64,000 nt of DNA, taken from assembly GCA_011947345.1 (NCBI GenBank), contig JAAVTG010000584.1:62001-126000 (forward strand), written 5' to 3'. Positions 32,984 through 43,600 of the stretch are shown in pieces. The notes beneath the pieces were generated by a model. It saw nothing but the letters and a program-made list of their open reading frames with translations, did not search any database and was not told the DNA's origin. Source of the stretch: Phytophthora quininea. Its lineage: Eukaryota; Oomycota; Peronosporomycetes; Peronosporales; Peronosporaceae. The position numbers and the translations under genes are program-made. Positions within the stretch are counted from its first letter, which is position 1; each line of letters begins with the position of its first letter.

Positions 32984-34968
32984 CAGTAAATCCTGTCCTA
33001 ATTGTTCCCTCTCACACCTGATATTCTGCTATACATGATGCGATGTCGATCCACCGACTTGGTTCCCAGTCAAAAGTATACACATAGTTGATATCACTGT
33101 CAATCGCCATAAATGATATTGTTTCGCACGAATTTGATAAGAAAATCTGCATTGAATTATGCCGAACTACAGAACTGTAGGCCTAAAGAAGCTCGTAATT
33201 TCTGTTTGGGTAATGGATGCCTCCTTCTCAAGCCTTAGTTGCTCACGGATTCGACTTTGAAGGGCGCGAAGGTCTTTCATAAGCTTGGCCTCTAAATCCG
33301 GGTAATCTGGAAGCATGAAGATAATGCTTCGAACTGCACTTACCTTTCGTTCAGTACTTTCTGCCTGCAACTCTTTGTTGCCGGAGTCCTCAACATCGGA
33401 CATCGCTTCATCCTGTGGGTCACCGGGCGAGCAATATAGAAGCAGGGTGTCCATGGAGTCGTCCGTGAGCGCATCATCCGAGAAAATATCTATTTCTGTG
33501 TCGTTCTCAGCAGGGTTGCAGATGAACTCATCGATTTACATGGGGTCACGGATGCGGAGGCGGATCATGCACGACAAAATTTCACCAGCCATGAGTTCGT
33601 CAACCTCGCGGCACGAGCGACGAGAAGATGTTCGCCCAACGATCAATTTCGTGTGTCGAAAACAGTTGAGGACGAGCTCTTCTCTGATATCTCTCCAACA
33701 CGACTTCACCCAATTGCATTGCAAGAAGCTGATCAACAGCGTAGATGTCGCTATCGATTCCTTCCTCTTCTTTATCGAGTGCATGTTAAGGTTGCCAGTG
33801 CCGGTAGCGCCGTTGAAGAGCAGCGATAATCCCTGGATCTAACGACTGTAGCTTGGACGTGGTGTTCGGTGGTAAGAATGCTACGGTGACCCCTCCTAGA
33901 TCCATTCCGCTGGTGATATGCGAGGACGCATTATCAATTAAGAGCAATACCTTACGTCCAGCGGTCGTCATGTCGTTGTCAAACGCTGCAAGCCACTCAC
34001 AAAACAGAACAGCAGTCATCCATGCTTTCTTGTTGCTGCGGTAGCTGAAACCGAGTTGCTCGCCAGTTTTTTTCTTAAAGCACCGTGGTTTGTTGGCGTG
34101 ACCAATAAACAGAGGTTCGCGCATGTCGGAACCGTCAGCATTACACGCGAGTGCGACTGTAATCCGAGTCTTGCTTTTCTTGGCACCATCAAGCTGTTGG
34201 CGTGCAATTGTTTTGTCTGGACACAGCTTGTAGAAAAGACCCGTCTCGTTAAAGTTGTATATGTCTGCAATGGCATATTGCTTGATCACTTCGCGTAGTC
34301 TCATAATTTGCTCAGCAATGGTAGCCATGTCCACAGATCCACTCTCACCATGCACTCGAAAGCTCTTGAATCCATGGCGCTTCTGAAATGACTGCAACCA
34401 CCCGTTCGAGAAAGCGATTTTCTGGTCATCTGCAATCTTCAGCTTGTCTTAGAGGCGAGCGCCCTTTGCTCGAACCATGTTGCCATCGAGGAAGATGCGA
34501 CGCGCTTGGTAATGCAGCAAACAATTAGCTAGAGCTTAGTCGATTTCCGGAAAATTCAACGGCCTTGAACGCTCCGTGTTGCTGTCTTCATCTCAAACGA
34601 CCAAAAAGCGTTGGCTAGCCTTGAGAATCCCCGAAATCGTTCCCTGAGCAGGCCGCACAACCAGCAGAAATTCGCGCTCAGATTTTTCGGCTAGCTGCTG
34701 CTGCGTGAGATGTGGAGAGTCGCGCTTCCAGGTACAGATCTTCTATTTATGCTCCTGTGTGAGGTCTCCGACGTGTCTTGACTTTCTGCCCATGGAGTTT
34801 AACGAAGAATGTGCGGTTAGAAGCCACCAAGTAGAAATGAGCACCGGTAAGAACGCGAAGCAACTTCAAATGAGCTTCAGTGCCTGTCATCTTCCTCTAT
34901 TCGATATTATTGCTATACTTGATAGCAAGTCAAGCAACGGCAACTATCAGTTAGGACAGGATTGACTG
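32984..34968 (-). mobile_element. pogo/Tigger-like element nested in foldback 1
   Basis: 1,985 bases bounded by 18-base inverted repeats, CAGTAAATCCTGTCCTAA at 32984-33001 and its near-complement at 34951-34968 with one mismatch. TA dinucleotides flank it (32982-32983 and 34969-34970), the expected duplication for Tc1/mariner-pogo elements. It carries a decayed transposase on the minus strand and lies about 30 bases from the inner edge of the right foldback arm. Since it interrupts the foldback centre, it arrived later than the foldback. Confidence 0.85.
33167..34793 (-). pseudogene. Decayed pogo/Tigger-type transposase (DDE/CENP-B-like)
   Basis: Conceptual frame from the ATG at 34793 (MGRKSRHVGDLTQEHK) to 33167. 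At least five in-frame stops occur before or within the catalytic part, with another near 33538, and there is a frame change around 33700. The DDE core is readable: ADIYNFNETGLFYKL, RITVALACNADGSD, VLLLIDNASSH and TSKLQSLDPGIIAAL. The first catalytic position is Asn (FNET) where active relatives have Asp. The C-terminus ends TQTEITSFFRP, matching a PCNA-binding PIP box. It is an inactive relic. Confidence 0.8.
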
Positions 34969-34999
34969 TATTGTGTAATGATGTGAACATTGCTAACAC

Positions 35000-35798
35000 C
35001 TCCCAACCGCAAACCCTGAGCACACGCACGGAGCCTGCTGTCGAATCTGCCACCAGCCTATTCAACTTCAACACCGCGCCACACACCTGCGGCGGAACAA
35101 ATTGCCCTACCCTGCGCATGAGGTTTTCCCGCGCAACACGCGCAAAGCACGCCCGTGGTAAACGTGGGGCCCGACAGGCTTCGTATGTCGCCACGGACAG
35201 GTCTTAGGAGACCAGGGTCGCGCCAACTGGAAAACAAGCTCGGCAGAATAAATAAAACAAGCTCGCAGAATAAATAAATGTTGCTACTACCAGTAGCCAC
35301 CTCGCCCCAACTCATTTAATCTCCAGCCGATCTCCGCGGCAACGGCAGACAAGCCGCCCGCAATAGCTGGTGGCTGCGGGCGATGACTGCCCGCTCGTTT
35401 TCGCGTCCAGCACATCGCCGGCAAGGCCTCTAATATTTGGACAGGCTCCCCGCCGCGTGCCGCAAAGTCAAACCTCGCTTCACCCGCACCAGCTGGCGCC
35501 GCCCCGTGTGTTGTGTCGTGGGCTTCCCGAGACGCGGCTGGGGGCTCTAGAGCAGGCCGCGCCGCTACGCTGCGAGTCTGGGATACCGTTTCAAGATTGA
35601 CCGAGTTGACGACGAAGATCGCCGCCGGAGATTGGGAAGCAGCGCTCGTCTGATGAAAAAGCAAGACGAATCTGGGCGCGGGGACAACCGGCTTGGCAAT
35701 CGATCAATCAAGCCGCGTGGGGCAGCTCGGCCGGAATGGCAATTTTTGGGTCAACTACGACGCCACAGCGACGGAGAGCCGAGGCGGCTCGCGCCGAG
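35000..35798 (-). repeat. Foldback 1, right arm
   Basis: Uninterrupted 799-base arm, the inverted complement of the left arm once the hAT insertion is removed. It contains the empty hAT target site (CAAATATT once). Its outer end forms a hairpin with flanking DNA (35788-35798 and 35805-35815, 11-base arms, 6-base loop). Confidence 0.85.
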
Positions 35799-36053
35799 CT
35801 GCCTCTCGGCGCGAGAAACATGATATTTTCGTTAGGAGTAGAGCATTTAATCTCTGCGGCACCTCTCGAACCAAAACGTTGGCGTCGCTCCGGTGGACCT
35901 CCGAGTCAGCTCGAGTTCAACTCCTGGTGGTGTTCGTCATGCTACATTTGAGATAGCTACACCTCCTTTCTAGATCTCTAGAATATTTTCTTGTTTTAGG
36001 AACGGCTTCTTTCAAATCTAAAAAAGCAGTTTTTGGCAGCCATCGGTCTCTGA

Positions 36054-37750
36054 ATGCCGCGGCAGATTCCTGCTCGTCCTCCCGCGACGCCGACGCTCTC
36101 GGAGCCGTACGAGAACTTCCTGTACGCGGAGCTGCGCCACGAGCTGTCTGCGCGCAAGATCAGCCAGTCGCGCTCGGTCCCGCAGAACCGCGAGAGCTTC
36201 ATCAAGAAGTTACGTGCCTGGGACCGCAGCAATAAAACCCCAACTAAGGCTATGGCCACAGCCAAGGTGGGGAGGCCCAAGAAGAGCACAGCCAAGACCC
36301 AGACGCCCAGGAGGCCCATGGCCAGCAGCACTCGCGTCGTCAGGGCGCGTCGCGGCTGCCGCTTCCGCCTCATCAACGTGCTGCTCAGTCCGGACTTCAA
36401 CGGCCGCTGGGGAGAGATGGCCACGGACGGCAAACTGCAGCTCAACCCGCTGTGGGAGGACGTGCACGCCGCCTTCATGGCGCACAACTCGATGCTGGAC
36501 ACGCTGCACTTCCAGGACGCGCTCTTCGTGAACGTCACGCCCAACGTCATCCTGGCGCATACGGCGCCCAGACTCATGCAGATGTGGGCAGAGATCGCCA
36601 CCATGTACCGCAACGCGGTGGCGCAGTCGAAAGAGGCCACGGCCAATGGGGACAAAGTGCACTCATTCTTTGACTTTTGCGCAGGCAGGCTGGACCTGCT
36701 CTATCTGCACATGGCTATGCTGTTGGAGCCCAAGTTGTACGAGAGTATCATGGGCGATAAGGTCACTGCGTGGGACCTGGTTGGGAAGCCCAAGGCGAAA
36801 GCGTCCATGACAGCGAGTGGGGAGACGACCGACGCAAAAGCAAGATCGACTGCAGCTTCTAAAGCAACAGCGACTGCGAAGACAACGAAAACGCCAGCGG
36901 CGGGGAAAGTGAAGGCGACGAGTGCAACCAAGACGCCCTGCGGACTTACACAGAACCCAGAGATGACAGAGGTGCCGGCTTCGGTTGCGGCACCCGCTGC
37001 ACCGTCGGCGACGACGAAGGCGACCCCGTTAAAGTGACCAAGGCTCCGGCCAAGATGAAGCAGACCAAGATTGCTCCTGCAAACCCGCAGAAATCTCCCC
37101 AACAACTCAAACAACTACTGCGAGACCCCAGAAACGTGCTGCGAGTCCTCGAAATGCGATAGCGAGCCCTCGAGATGCACCAACTCCAAAGAAGCCCCGC
37201 AAAATTGCACCGGCACCAACGGCTCCAATCTCATCTACAGCAACGAGCGCTGTCACGGGAATACCCAACAGTTGCCGAACTCTACGCGCAAAAAGCCCCG
37301 CTCAACGCAACTGCTAACAGCGATCCGCCCATCGATCTCGCTGCTGCTGCTGCTTCTTGTAGGAGCTTGGCTGCTGTTCCTGTGCCAACTGCAATGGCAA
37401 CTACTGGCAATCAGCGGCGTGAAGAAGAGTCTACCTCTGCAATTGTTGAGGTGCCAAACGTGCTCAATGAAATGGTTCCCCATCCAGCCAAGAGAGTGAC
37501 AACGATTTCGACCGCCCTTACTACGAGGACCTCCGACATGATGCTGCCCCCTGACGAGTGGGATATCCTGGAGAACCGGCTACGGAAGGTCAATGAGAAC
37601 ATCGACCGCTGTCACCGTGCGTTAGCTGGCGTGGAGGCTACCGTGAGCGGCGACTACAAGCAAACGCTGGAATCCGATCTGCGGTTCTACTCTGCTATCA
37701 AGCAGCGGCTCCAGGAGCAGCTATTGGTCGTGATGCAGAGCGGCTACTAG
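36054..37750 (+). CDS. Nuclear protein with SAP-like N-terminus and AT-hook motif, unknown function (frameshifted)
   Basis: About 566 residues after repair. The N-terminus (YENFLYAELRHELSARKISQ) resembles a SAP-type DNA-binding helix pair. An AT-hook (KVGRPKKSTAKT) follows, then a helical domain (FRLINVLLSPDFNGRW, DFCAGRLDLLYLHMAMLLEP). A long Ala/Lys/Pro/Thr-rich linker (PTPKKPRKIAPAP) leads to a C-terminal coiled coil (EWDILENRLRKVNENIDRCH). The first frame stops at 37035. Four single-base losses near 37020, 37100 (CCCC), 37263 and 37292 (AAAAA) join the parts and make the length divisible by three. Chromatin association is inferred only from composition. Confidence 0.6.
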
Positions 37751-38179
37751 TGCTTTGAATGCTGCAGTGGCAGATCTAACTTATCAAGGGGAGCGAGGTG
37801 CTGCAGGGGCCATTTCTTGCATTTTGTCTAGTAGTTTAGTTTAATCTGTTTCATCTTTCAACTCACTTTTCAAACACCATGGTCGTGAACACTTTTGATG
37901 GTTGTGGCATTTTCACCCTCCGCGCTATTCCAAGCAAACCGTGAGCTGCGAGCGTTTCTGGTTGTGGCACAAGATGCTTTTAGACGACATCCATCCTTGG
38001 TGCCTTGGGTGGTCATCAGAACAGAGGCGAGGCTCGTTCAAGTCTTCCCTCAGCTATCTCCGGCGACACATTCCTCGATTCCTCGCTTCAGCAATAGCAG
38101 CCTCCACAACCAGTGCACCAGGGACCTCAGCTCGCTTAAGCAAAGCCCCGTTCAGTTCAAGTCCCAGGAAGCAGCTGCA
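37751..38179. other. Intergenic region / CDC14 leader
   Basis: Contains an oomycete-type initiator candidate (37862-37877). The CDC14 frame is open from 37895 but without similarity to CDC14, so this is probably 5' untranslated sequence, possibly with an intron. Confidence 0.4.
37862..37877 (+). promoter_or_regulatory. Candidate oomycete initiator (Inr-like) element
   Basis: CTCACTTTTCAAACA resembles the known oomycete core promoter pattern around GCTCATTYYNCA(A/T)TTT. It lies about 310 bases upstream of the chosen CDC14 ATG, so transcription would start well before the coding sequence. Confidence 0.3.
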
Positions 38180-39437
38180 ATGGCAGGTCTCGAAGAAGCG
38201 ATCGAATTCCTCCCCGGCCGATTGTTCTACGTGCCGCTGAAGAAGGCGCCTCCCCGTATGCCTGGAGCGCACTTCTTCTCCATCGACGATGAGCTCATGT
38301 ACTGGAACTTCTACCTCGACTTCGGTCCGCTCAACCTCGGCCACACCTTCGTCTTCTCGGAGACGCTCAACAAGAAGCTGGCGGCGGCAGCGAAGACCGG
38401 CGAGGTGGTGTACTTCTACTCGTCGACTCAAGGCCAACGTCGCGCGAACGCCGTGTGCATCCTTGGCTGCTGGGCGGTGCTGTTTCAGGGTATGAGCGCT
38501 GAAAAGGCTTACGAGCCGTTCCAGCGCATGCGCTTCCCTCCATTCCACGACGCCACGCCCTCGGTGTGCACCTTCAACCTCACGATCCTCGACTGCTTGA
38601 AGGGCCTTGAGCGCGCGATGAACAGCGGCTACATCTCCACGAAAACGTTCGACTTGCACGAGTTCCAGCACTTCGAGCGCGTCGAGAACGGCGACCTCAC
38701 GTGGGTCTCACCTAAGTTCATCGCCTTTGCCGGCCCGCACAATGTGTACCAGCGCACTCCGCAGGGTCACGTCATGCTCACTCCTGAGCACTACATTCCG
38801 TACTTCAAGAAGCGGAACGTGACGCTGGTAGTGCGTCTCAACGAGAAGCAGTACGACGAGAAGAAGTTCCTGTCGGCAGGCATCGACCACCTCGACTTGA
38901 TCTACCCGGACGGCACAAACGCACCCATGCCGATCTTGATGAAATTCCTCGAGGCCTGCGAGAAAACCCCGGTGCAGTTGCAGTGCACTGCAAGGCCGGT
39001 CTCGGCCGCACAGGCACTTGCATCGGCGCTTATATGATGAAGCACCACCTCTACTCGGCCCACGAGCTCATCGGCTGGCTGCGTCTGTGCCGTCCTGGCA
39101 GTGTGATCGGTCCGCAGCAGCAGTTCATGGAGGCGATCGAAGGCCGAATGCACCAGCTCAACCCCTCAAGAACTCTGGTTCCAAGAGCGATTTGGCTCCG
39201 CTCGGAGGATCCTCCAGCTCCAGTGCAGGCGCCTACAGTCCGGACGCCAAGCGCGCCGGTAACATCCGCACCACTTTGATGTCCCCCACCAGAAACACAA
39301 GCAGCATCGTCACGACCAGCAAGATGTCGAGCGCGGCGATCGGTCTCGATAAGACGCAAGGAGACAAGCTCAACGACCAAAAGTACATGCGCTATCGCAG
39401 CTCCAAGGCCCCGACCGGCGGTAACATGTTCTGGTAA
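38180..39437 (+). CDS. CDC14: CDC14 dual-specificity protein phosphatase
   Basis: About 419 residues after repair. The N-terminal half has [33 protein letters not shown] and LNLGHTF, characteristic of CDC14. The catalytic half includes [20 protein letters not shown] and the P-loop [12 protein letters not shown], followed by [20 protein letters not shown] and [12 protein letters not shown]14 removes phosphates from cyclin-dependent-kinase sites; in Phytophthora it is known to matter for sporulation. Two single-base losses are inferred: near 38975 (joining PV to VHCKAG) and near 39165 in CCCC. The C-terminal Ser-rich tail is short compared with yeast and animal CDC14. Start is the ATG at 38180 ([10 protein letters not shown]). 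Confidence 0.92.
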
Positions 39438-39613
39438 ACCACCGCCACGAAACACCACGGATATTCATCGTGTAGATCTTTTATAAGCAAAAGAGACGAG
39501 AATATAAGGTCATGTGGATAACAACGACATTATATATTCTGCTTTTGTTGTCACGTACCAACGCCTCGCCTGCCTCTTTGGGTCGTGCCTTGTCAGCTGG
39601 ACTCGAGGCTTCT

Positions 39614-40123
39614 TTAGACATCTTCGCACCACTTGTTCTCCTCCAGAATCCGCTGCTGCTCCTCGGGCGTGAACTCCTCCGTAATGCCGAAGGTGGCGCG
39701 GATTGCCTCGGGCGTCTTGCCTTTGATCATGGTGGCCACCTTGGCGCACGAGAGGTCCAGCAGGCTCTTGATGTCCATGTAGTTGGCGGCCAGGATGAGC
39801 TCGAACAGCACCTCGTGGTCCTCCAGGTCCACGAACTTGGCGTCCCACTCGTCCACCGAGTCGCGCAGCTCGTTGCTCTTGAGCGGCTTCTGGATCTCGG
39901 CCATGGGCGCGTCCTTGTGGTGCTGGCAGAACTCCACCACCTTGGCTAGCACGGACGCCTTGACGTTGGGCAGCGGGATCTCCTGCACGTCCTGCACTTC
40001 CGGGTCGGGCTCGTCAGCCACCAGCGTCTTGACCAGCTCGCTCATGACGGCCACGGCCGTGTCCACCTCGAAGGCCTCGCCGTCCATGGAGAGCAGCTTG
40101 ACCTTTGGCGCCGTCTTGGACAT
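39614..40123 (-). CDS. SKP1: SKP1, SCF ubiquitin ligase adaptor
   Basis: 169 residues, intact. It begins SKTAPKVKLLSMDGEAFEVD, followed by the BTB/POZ-like fold (PLPNVKASVLAKVVEFCQHH) and the C-terminal F-box-binding helices (ELILAANYMDIKSLLDLSCA, IKGKTPEAIRATFGITEEFT, ILEENKWCEDV). These are textbook SKP1 blocks at the family's usual length. SKP1 links cullin-1 to F-box proteins in SCF ligases, and in some protists it is also modified on a proline. It is transcribed away from the RAMA-PHD gene, sharing a 500-base divergent promoter region. Confidence 0.95.
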   Translation of the reverse strand: MSKTAPKVKLLSMDGEAFEVDTAVAVMSELVKTLVADEPDPEVQDVQEIPLPNVKASVLAKVVEFCQHHKDAPMAEIQKPLKSNELRDSVDEWDAKFVDLEDHEVLFELILAANYMDIKSLLDLSCAKVATMIKGKTPEAIRATFGITEEFTPEEQQRILEENKWCEDV

Positions 40124-40623
40124 GTTTCGTGGAAGTTGTGCTGTGTTCGAGTCAAATCTGGAAGTGATGGCAGCGTTGATGTGGCGTCGTACTGGGGTGG
40201 AGTTGTTAGATGTCGTTGTGAGATTTTGATGACAAAAATGTATGGTCAAGGGAAACATGTCTGTTCAGGATTGATGGCGCGGTCTAGCGCAACACCATCA
40301 GCAAAATGGAAGCGGCTTCAATCGACGGCTCCATGGCACGCCAGCCCACAAGCAGCAGTGCGCGTGAACGACGTTCGATCTGGGGCCATCGGCGGTCGCA
40401 GCTCTGGTGTCACGATCCTTGTTTTAAATATCACAATAGGTGATTTTAGTTCCCACACGCGGCCAATGGGCTGGTGGCATTTCCTCCATGAAAAGCAATG
40501 GCTGCAAAATGTTAGCCCCAGAGGGATGAGGAATTAAATTCTTCCAATAGAGTTCCGTCCACTCTCCGCTGCGCGCGCTTCCAGCAGCGGCCTGAACTGT
40601 CGGGCGTCTCCCTCTCGTCCACC
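40124..40623. other. Divergent promoter region, SKP1 / RAMA-PHD gene
   Basis: 500 bases between two divergent start codons. A CCAAT pentamer sits at 40463-40467, 157 bases upstream of the plus-strand ATG. No gene is seen. Confidence 0.4.
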
Positions 40624-43600
40624 ATGGTGCGCTCCGCGTCGTCTTCCTCTCGCTCCTCCTCATATTTATCTCGTTGCTTCCTCCAGGCGGACGCGCGCGT
40701 CGTCATGCGCGCCTTCATCGAGGAGAATCTGCTGACGTCGGGCCCCAAGAAGCTCTACGTGTCCTACTACCGCAAACGCGTGTACGCAGACCTGCTGCCC
40801 GACGGCTCCATCCGCTTCAAGGACGCACTCTACACGTCGCCCGTGCCCTGCGCGCTGCACATGAAGCGCACGCTCAATCCCTGTAAGACCCCCATCCCAC
40901 AGACGCTTCCTTGTCTATACAAGCACTGATTACGATTGCCCATTGCCCCCTCCCCCGTAGCCCTCAAGACGGACGCTGGCTGGTCCTCCATGTACTCGGC
41001 CGCCACGGGTGAGAGCCTCAAGGACCTCAAAGACCGCATTAACATCCGCACACGCGGCACCAACGCGCGCTCCTCCACCCACAAGGAGAAGCGAACCCCG
41101 TCGCCGTCTCCGTCCAAGGAGCGGACTCACACTGCAGCACACCCCAAGGAAGAGGTTCCAGTACGTTCTTGCAGAGATTGTACTGACTTTAGGCAGGAGG
41201 TGCTGAAAGCTGCTGTTTGTTTTGCTGCTAGAAATGTGCCGTGTGCAAGAAGGAAGCCGCGACTGATTTCATTGACTGCAACGCCTGCCACCACAAGACG
41301 CACTTCAAGTGCGCGAGTCCGCCGCTGCAGGCAGCTCCAGAGGTGCCGTGGTTCTGTGAAAAGTGTCTAACCAGTCAGGCGAACCGGATCCTCGAGTTCC
41401 TACAGCAAACTCGACGCGTACTAGTGGAAACGATTTCTAAGCAGAAAAGATCCAGAAAGCAGAACAAGCCCCAGTCGAGATTGAAAGTGAGGATGCGGTC
41501 ATGGAGGCCCTCGAAGAGCCTTCCACTTGCGATGGACAAACTGAACTCTCTGATTCAGCCAACAAGGCTGATGGTGAAGCTCCTCTAGCAGCTATTGATG
41601 TCGATTCTGACGAGAAAAAGCGTGATTCCGTCGGTGGTGATACTCCGGTCACCACCGAGATCAAGCATCCAGGCGCTGGACAAGACGACGATGATACAGG
41701 ACAGACTGTTGAGGCTTCAGTCGATACCCCGGCTACAGTTTCTGCTGCGCTGGATTCAACGAAGGAAAAAGAAATCAAACAGGAGCGTATTGACACTGTG
41801 ACTAGTGGCGAGGCGACATTGGAGACAAAACGTATCGAGGACGTGACCGAGACCGCAAGGCAAAATGAAGGGGACAAGAAGAAGGACACCAATACCCAGC
41901 TTGTCGTCACCGAGGCCTCTACATCCAAGATCCTCAGTGTACGTAAAGCTAGTAGATCTCGTGCTAGTCTTGCTGTAAAAATTTGTCTAACGATCATGTT
42001 GATTGTTTTGTCGTTGTCAACAAACAGGCTGAAGAGAAATTCCTCGTTCTGATCGACAAACTGATAGCTGAAGTTTCATCCAAAAAGGATCGAACTCAAG
42101 TGATTGCTAACAGCACGGGGGCGACACTGGTGCATCTCGAGAAAACTCAGTTGGTGCAGCTAGTGGAGTATGGAAAGCGGGAAATTTTAGCAGCTACTCA
42201 ATCTGAAAACGAAGGTGATGACGACGAAGACGAAGGCGGCGACCGCAGCTCCAGTAACAACTCGGAAGTGGACGCTTTGATCAGGATCTTCGATTTGCGT
42301 CACCAAATTCTTTCGTCTCAATCGCAATTCGAACGGACGACGCAAACACTAACGAGACGCACTGAAAAGCAACTTCAGCTTGCTGAGACGGAGCTTATGG
42401 ATCTGGAAGGGGTTCGTGCTGCAGAGGCCAGTAAAGTGGCGAAGATCATGGATTTGATCAGTCAGTACTCGGAGGATTTGAACAAGTGCGAGCAGAAGAT
42501 TCACTATAATCAGGTCCTGCTGGAGAGCATTAACCACCGGCGCAACTTTATTCGAACGACAAACATCAACGATCGCTTCGTGCCGTCGTATCGATACAGC
42601 ACCAAGCTGATGACGGCGAGTAGTGACCAGCTGCTGACGACTGTGCTGCTGGATAAGCTCCGTGGCATCACCGAATCGGTAAACGAGTGGATGAAGATGG
42701 AGCGCCATTTTGAAAGAATGACGGCGAGTCTGAGCAAGTCTCTGACGCGGATTGGCTCCAAACGCAAGCGCACGGGGCCTCCTGTCCAGCTGCCCCCAAC
42801 GCCAGCACTCTTTGCAAAAGTCAAGATACCTCCTTCACGCCGCCTCATTGAGCGCCAGATTGCAAACTATGAGATTAATCTCGATGCGATTCGTCAGAAC
42901 CGTGGCAGTATGCGTAAAACACTGTCCGGTATTCTGAAGATTGCTCGGGAAGAACATTTAAGTGAGGAGATTATCGATATGACGGACGTGTTGTATCAAA
43001 AATGCCGCGATCTGAAGGCTGAGGAGGAAGAAGAACAGCTTCGGATCAAGGAAGAGGCCGAAGCAAAAGAAAGGGAAGAGACGAAGCTTCGAGAGGAGGC
43101 AGAGGCCAATAAAAGGGAAGCGGAGGCAAAGGCAGAAGAGGAGGCTAATCTGAAAGCTCAACAAGAAGCAGAGCGGGGGCTAAGCAAGATGAAGAGGTTT
43201 CCCAGCAGCGTCGGAATAGCAGCGAGGGTGACGAACCCAATGCCAAGAAGCAGCGTGTGGGTAATGTGACGAGTAGTAAAACCGCTCCATCAAGCGATGT
43301 GAAGGGCATCATGTCGCTGCTTGGGAGCGAGGACTCGGACGCCAAAGAGTCTAGCCACAGTTCACTTGGAGGCAAAGCCCATCCAGATAATGACGAGGAC
43401 AGCGACGAACGTGGTCTAGAGCAAGCGTCTCGTGCAATCGCTGACATCACGTCTTCGGTGTTGCCCGATCTTCCAGGTACAAATGGCTCGCGAATGGATT
43501 TGTTTAGCTCACTGGTTGCTAATGACAAACCGCGAGAAGATTTACCGCAGACATTCGCGTCTCAAGCCCAAGCGCTTGAGGAACGCAAGCAGCAGAAGCT

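Larger units (their letters stand above)
29985..35798. mobile_element. Foldback-type transposon with 799-bp inverted arms, interrupted by two other elements
   Basis: The left arm (29985-32228) and right arm (35000-35798) are near-identical inverted repeats. Removing the nested hAT element and one copy of its target duplication (1,445 bases) leaves a left arm of exactly 799 bases, the same as the right. The centre (32229-34999) holds about 784 AT-rich bases of its own plus a nested pogo-like element. The original element was therefore about 2.4 kb and non-coding. Ends read CTCGGCGCGAG inward. I found no clean target duplication at the outer ends. The structure fits a foldback or long-TIR non-autonomous DNA element, perhaps Mutator-like. 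Confidence 0.8.

Noticed and set aside
31913..35664. Pairs of identical open frames in the foldback 1 arms
   Set aside because: They occur as mirror copies with no family resemblance and are explained by the inverted repeat.
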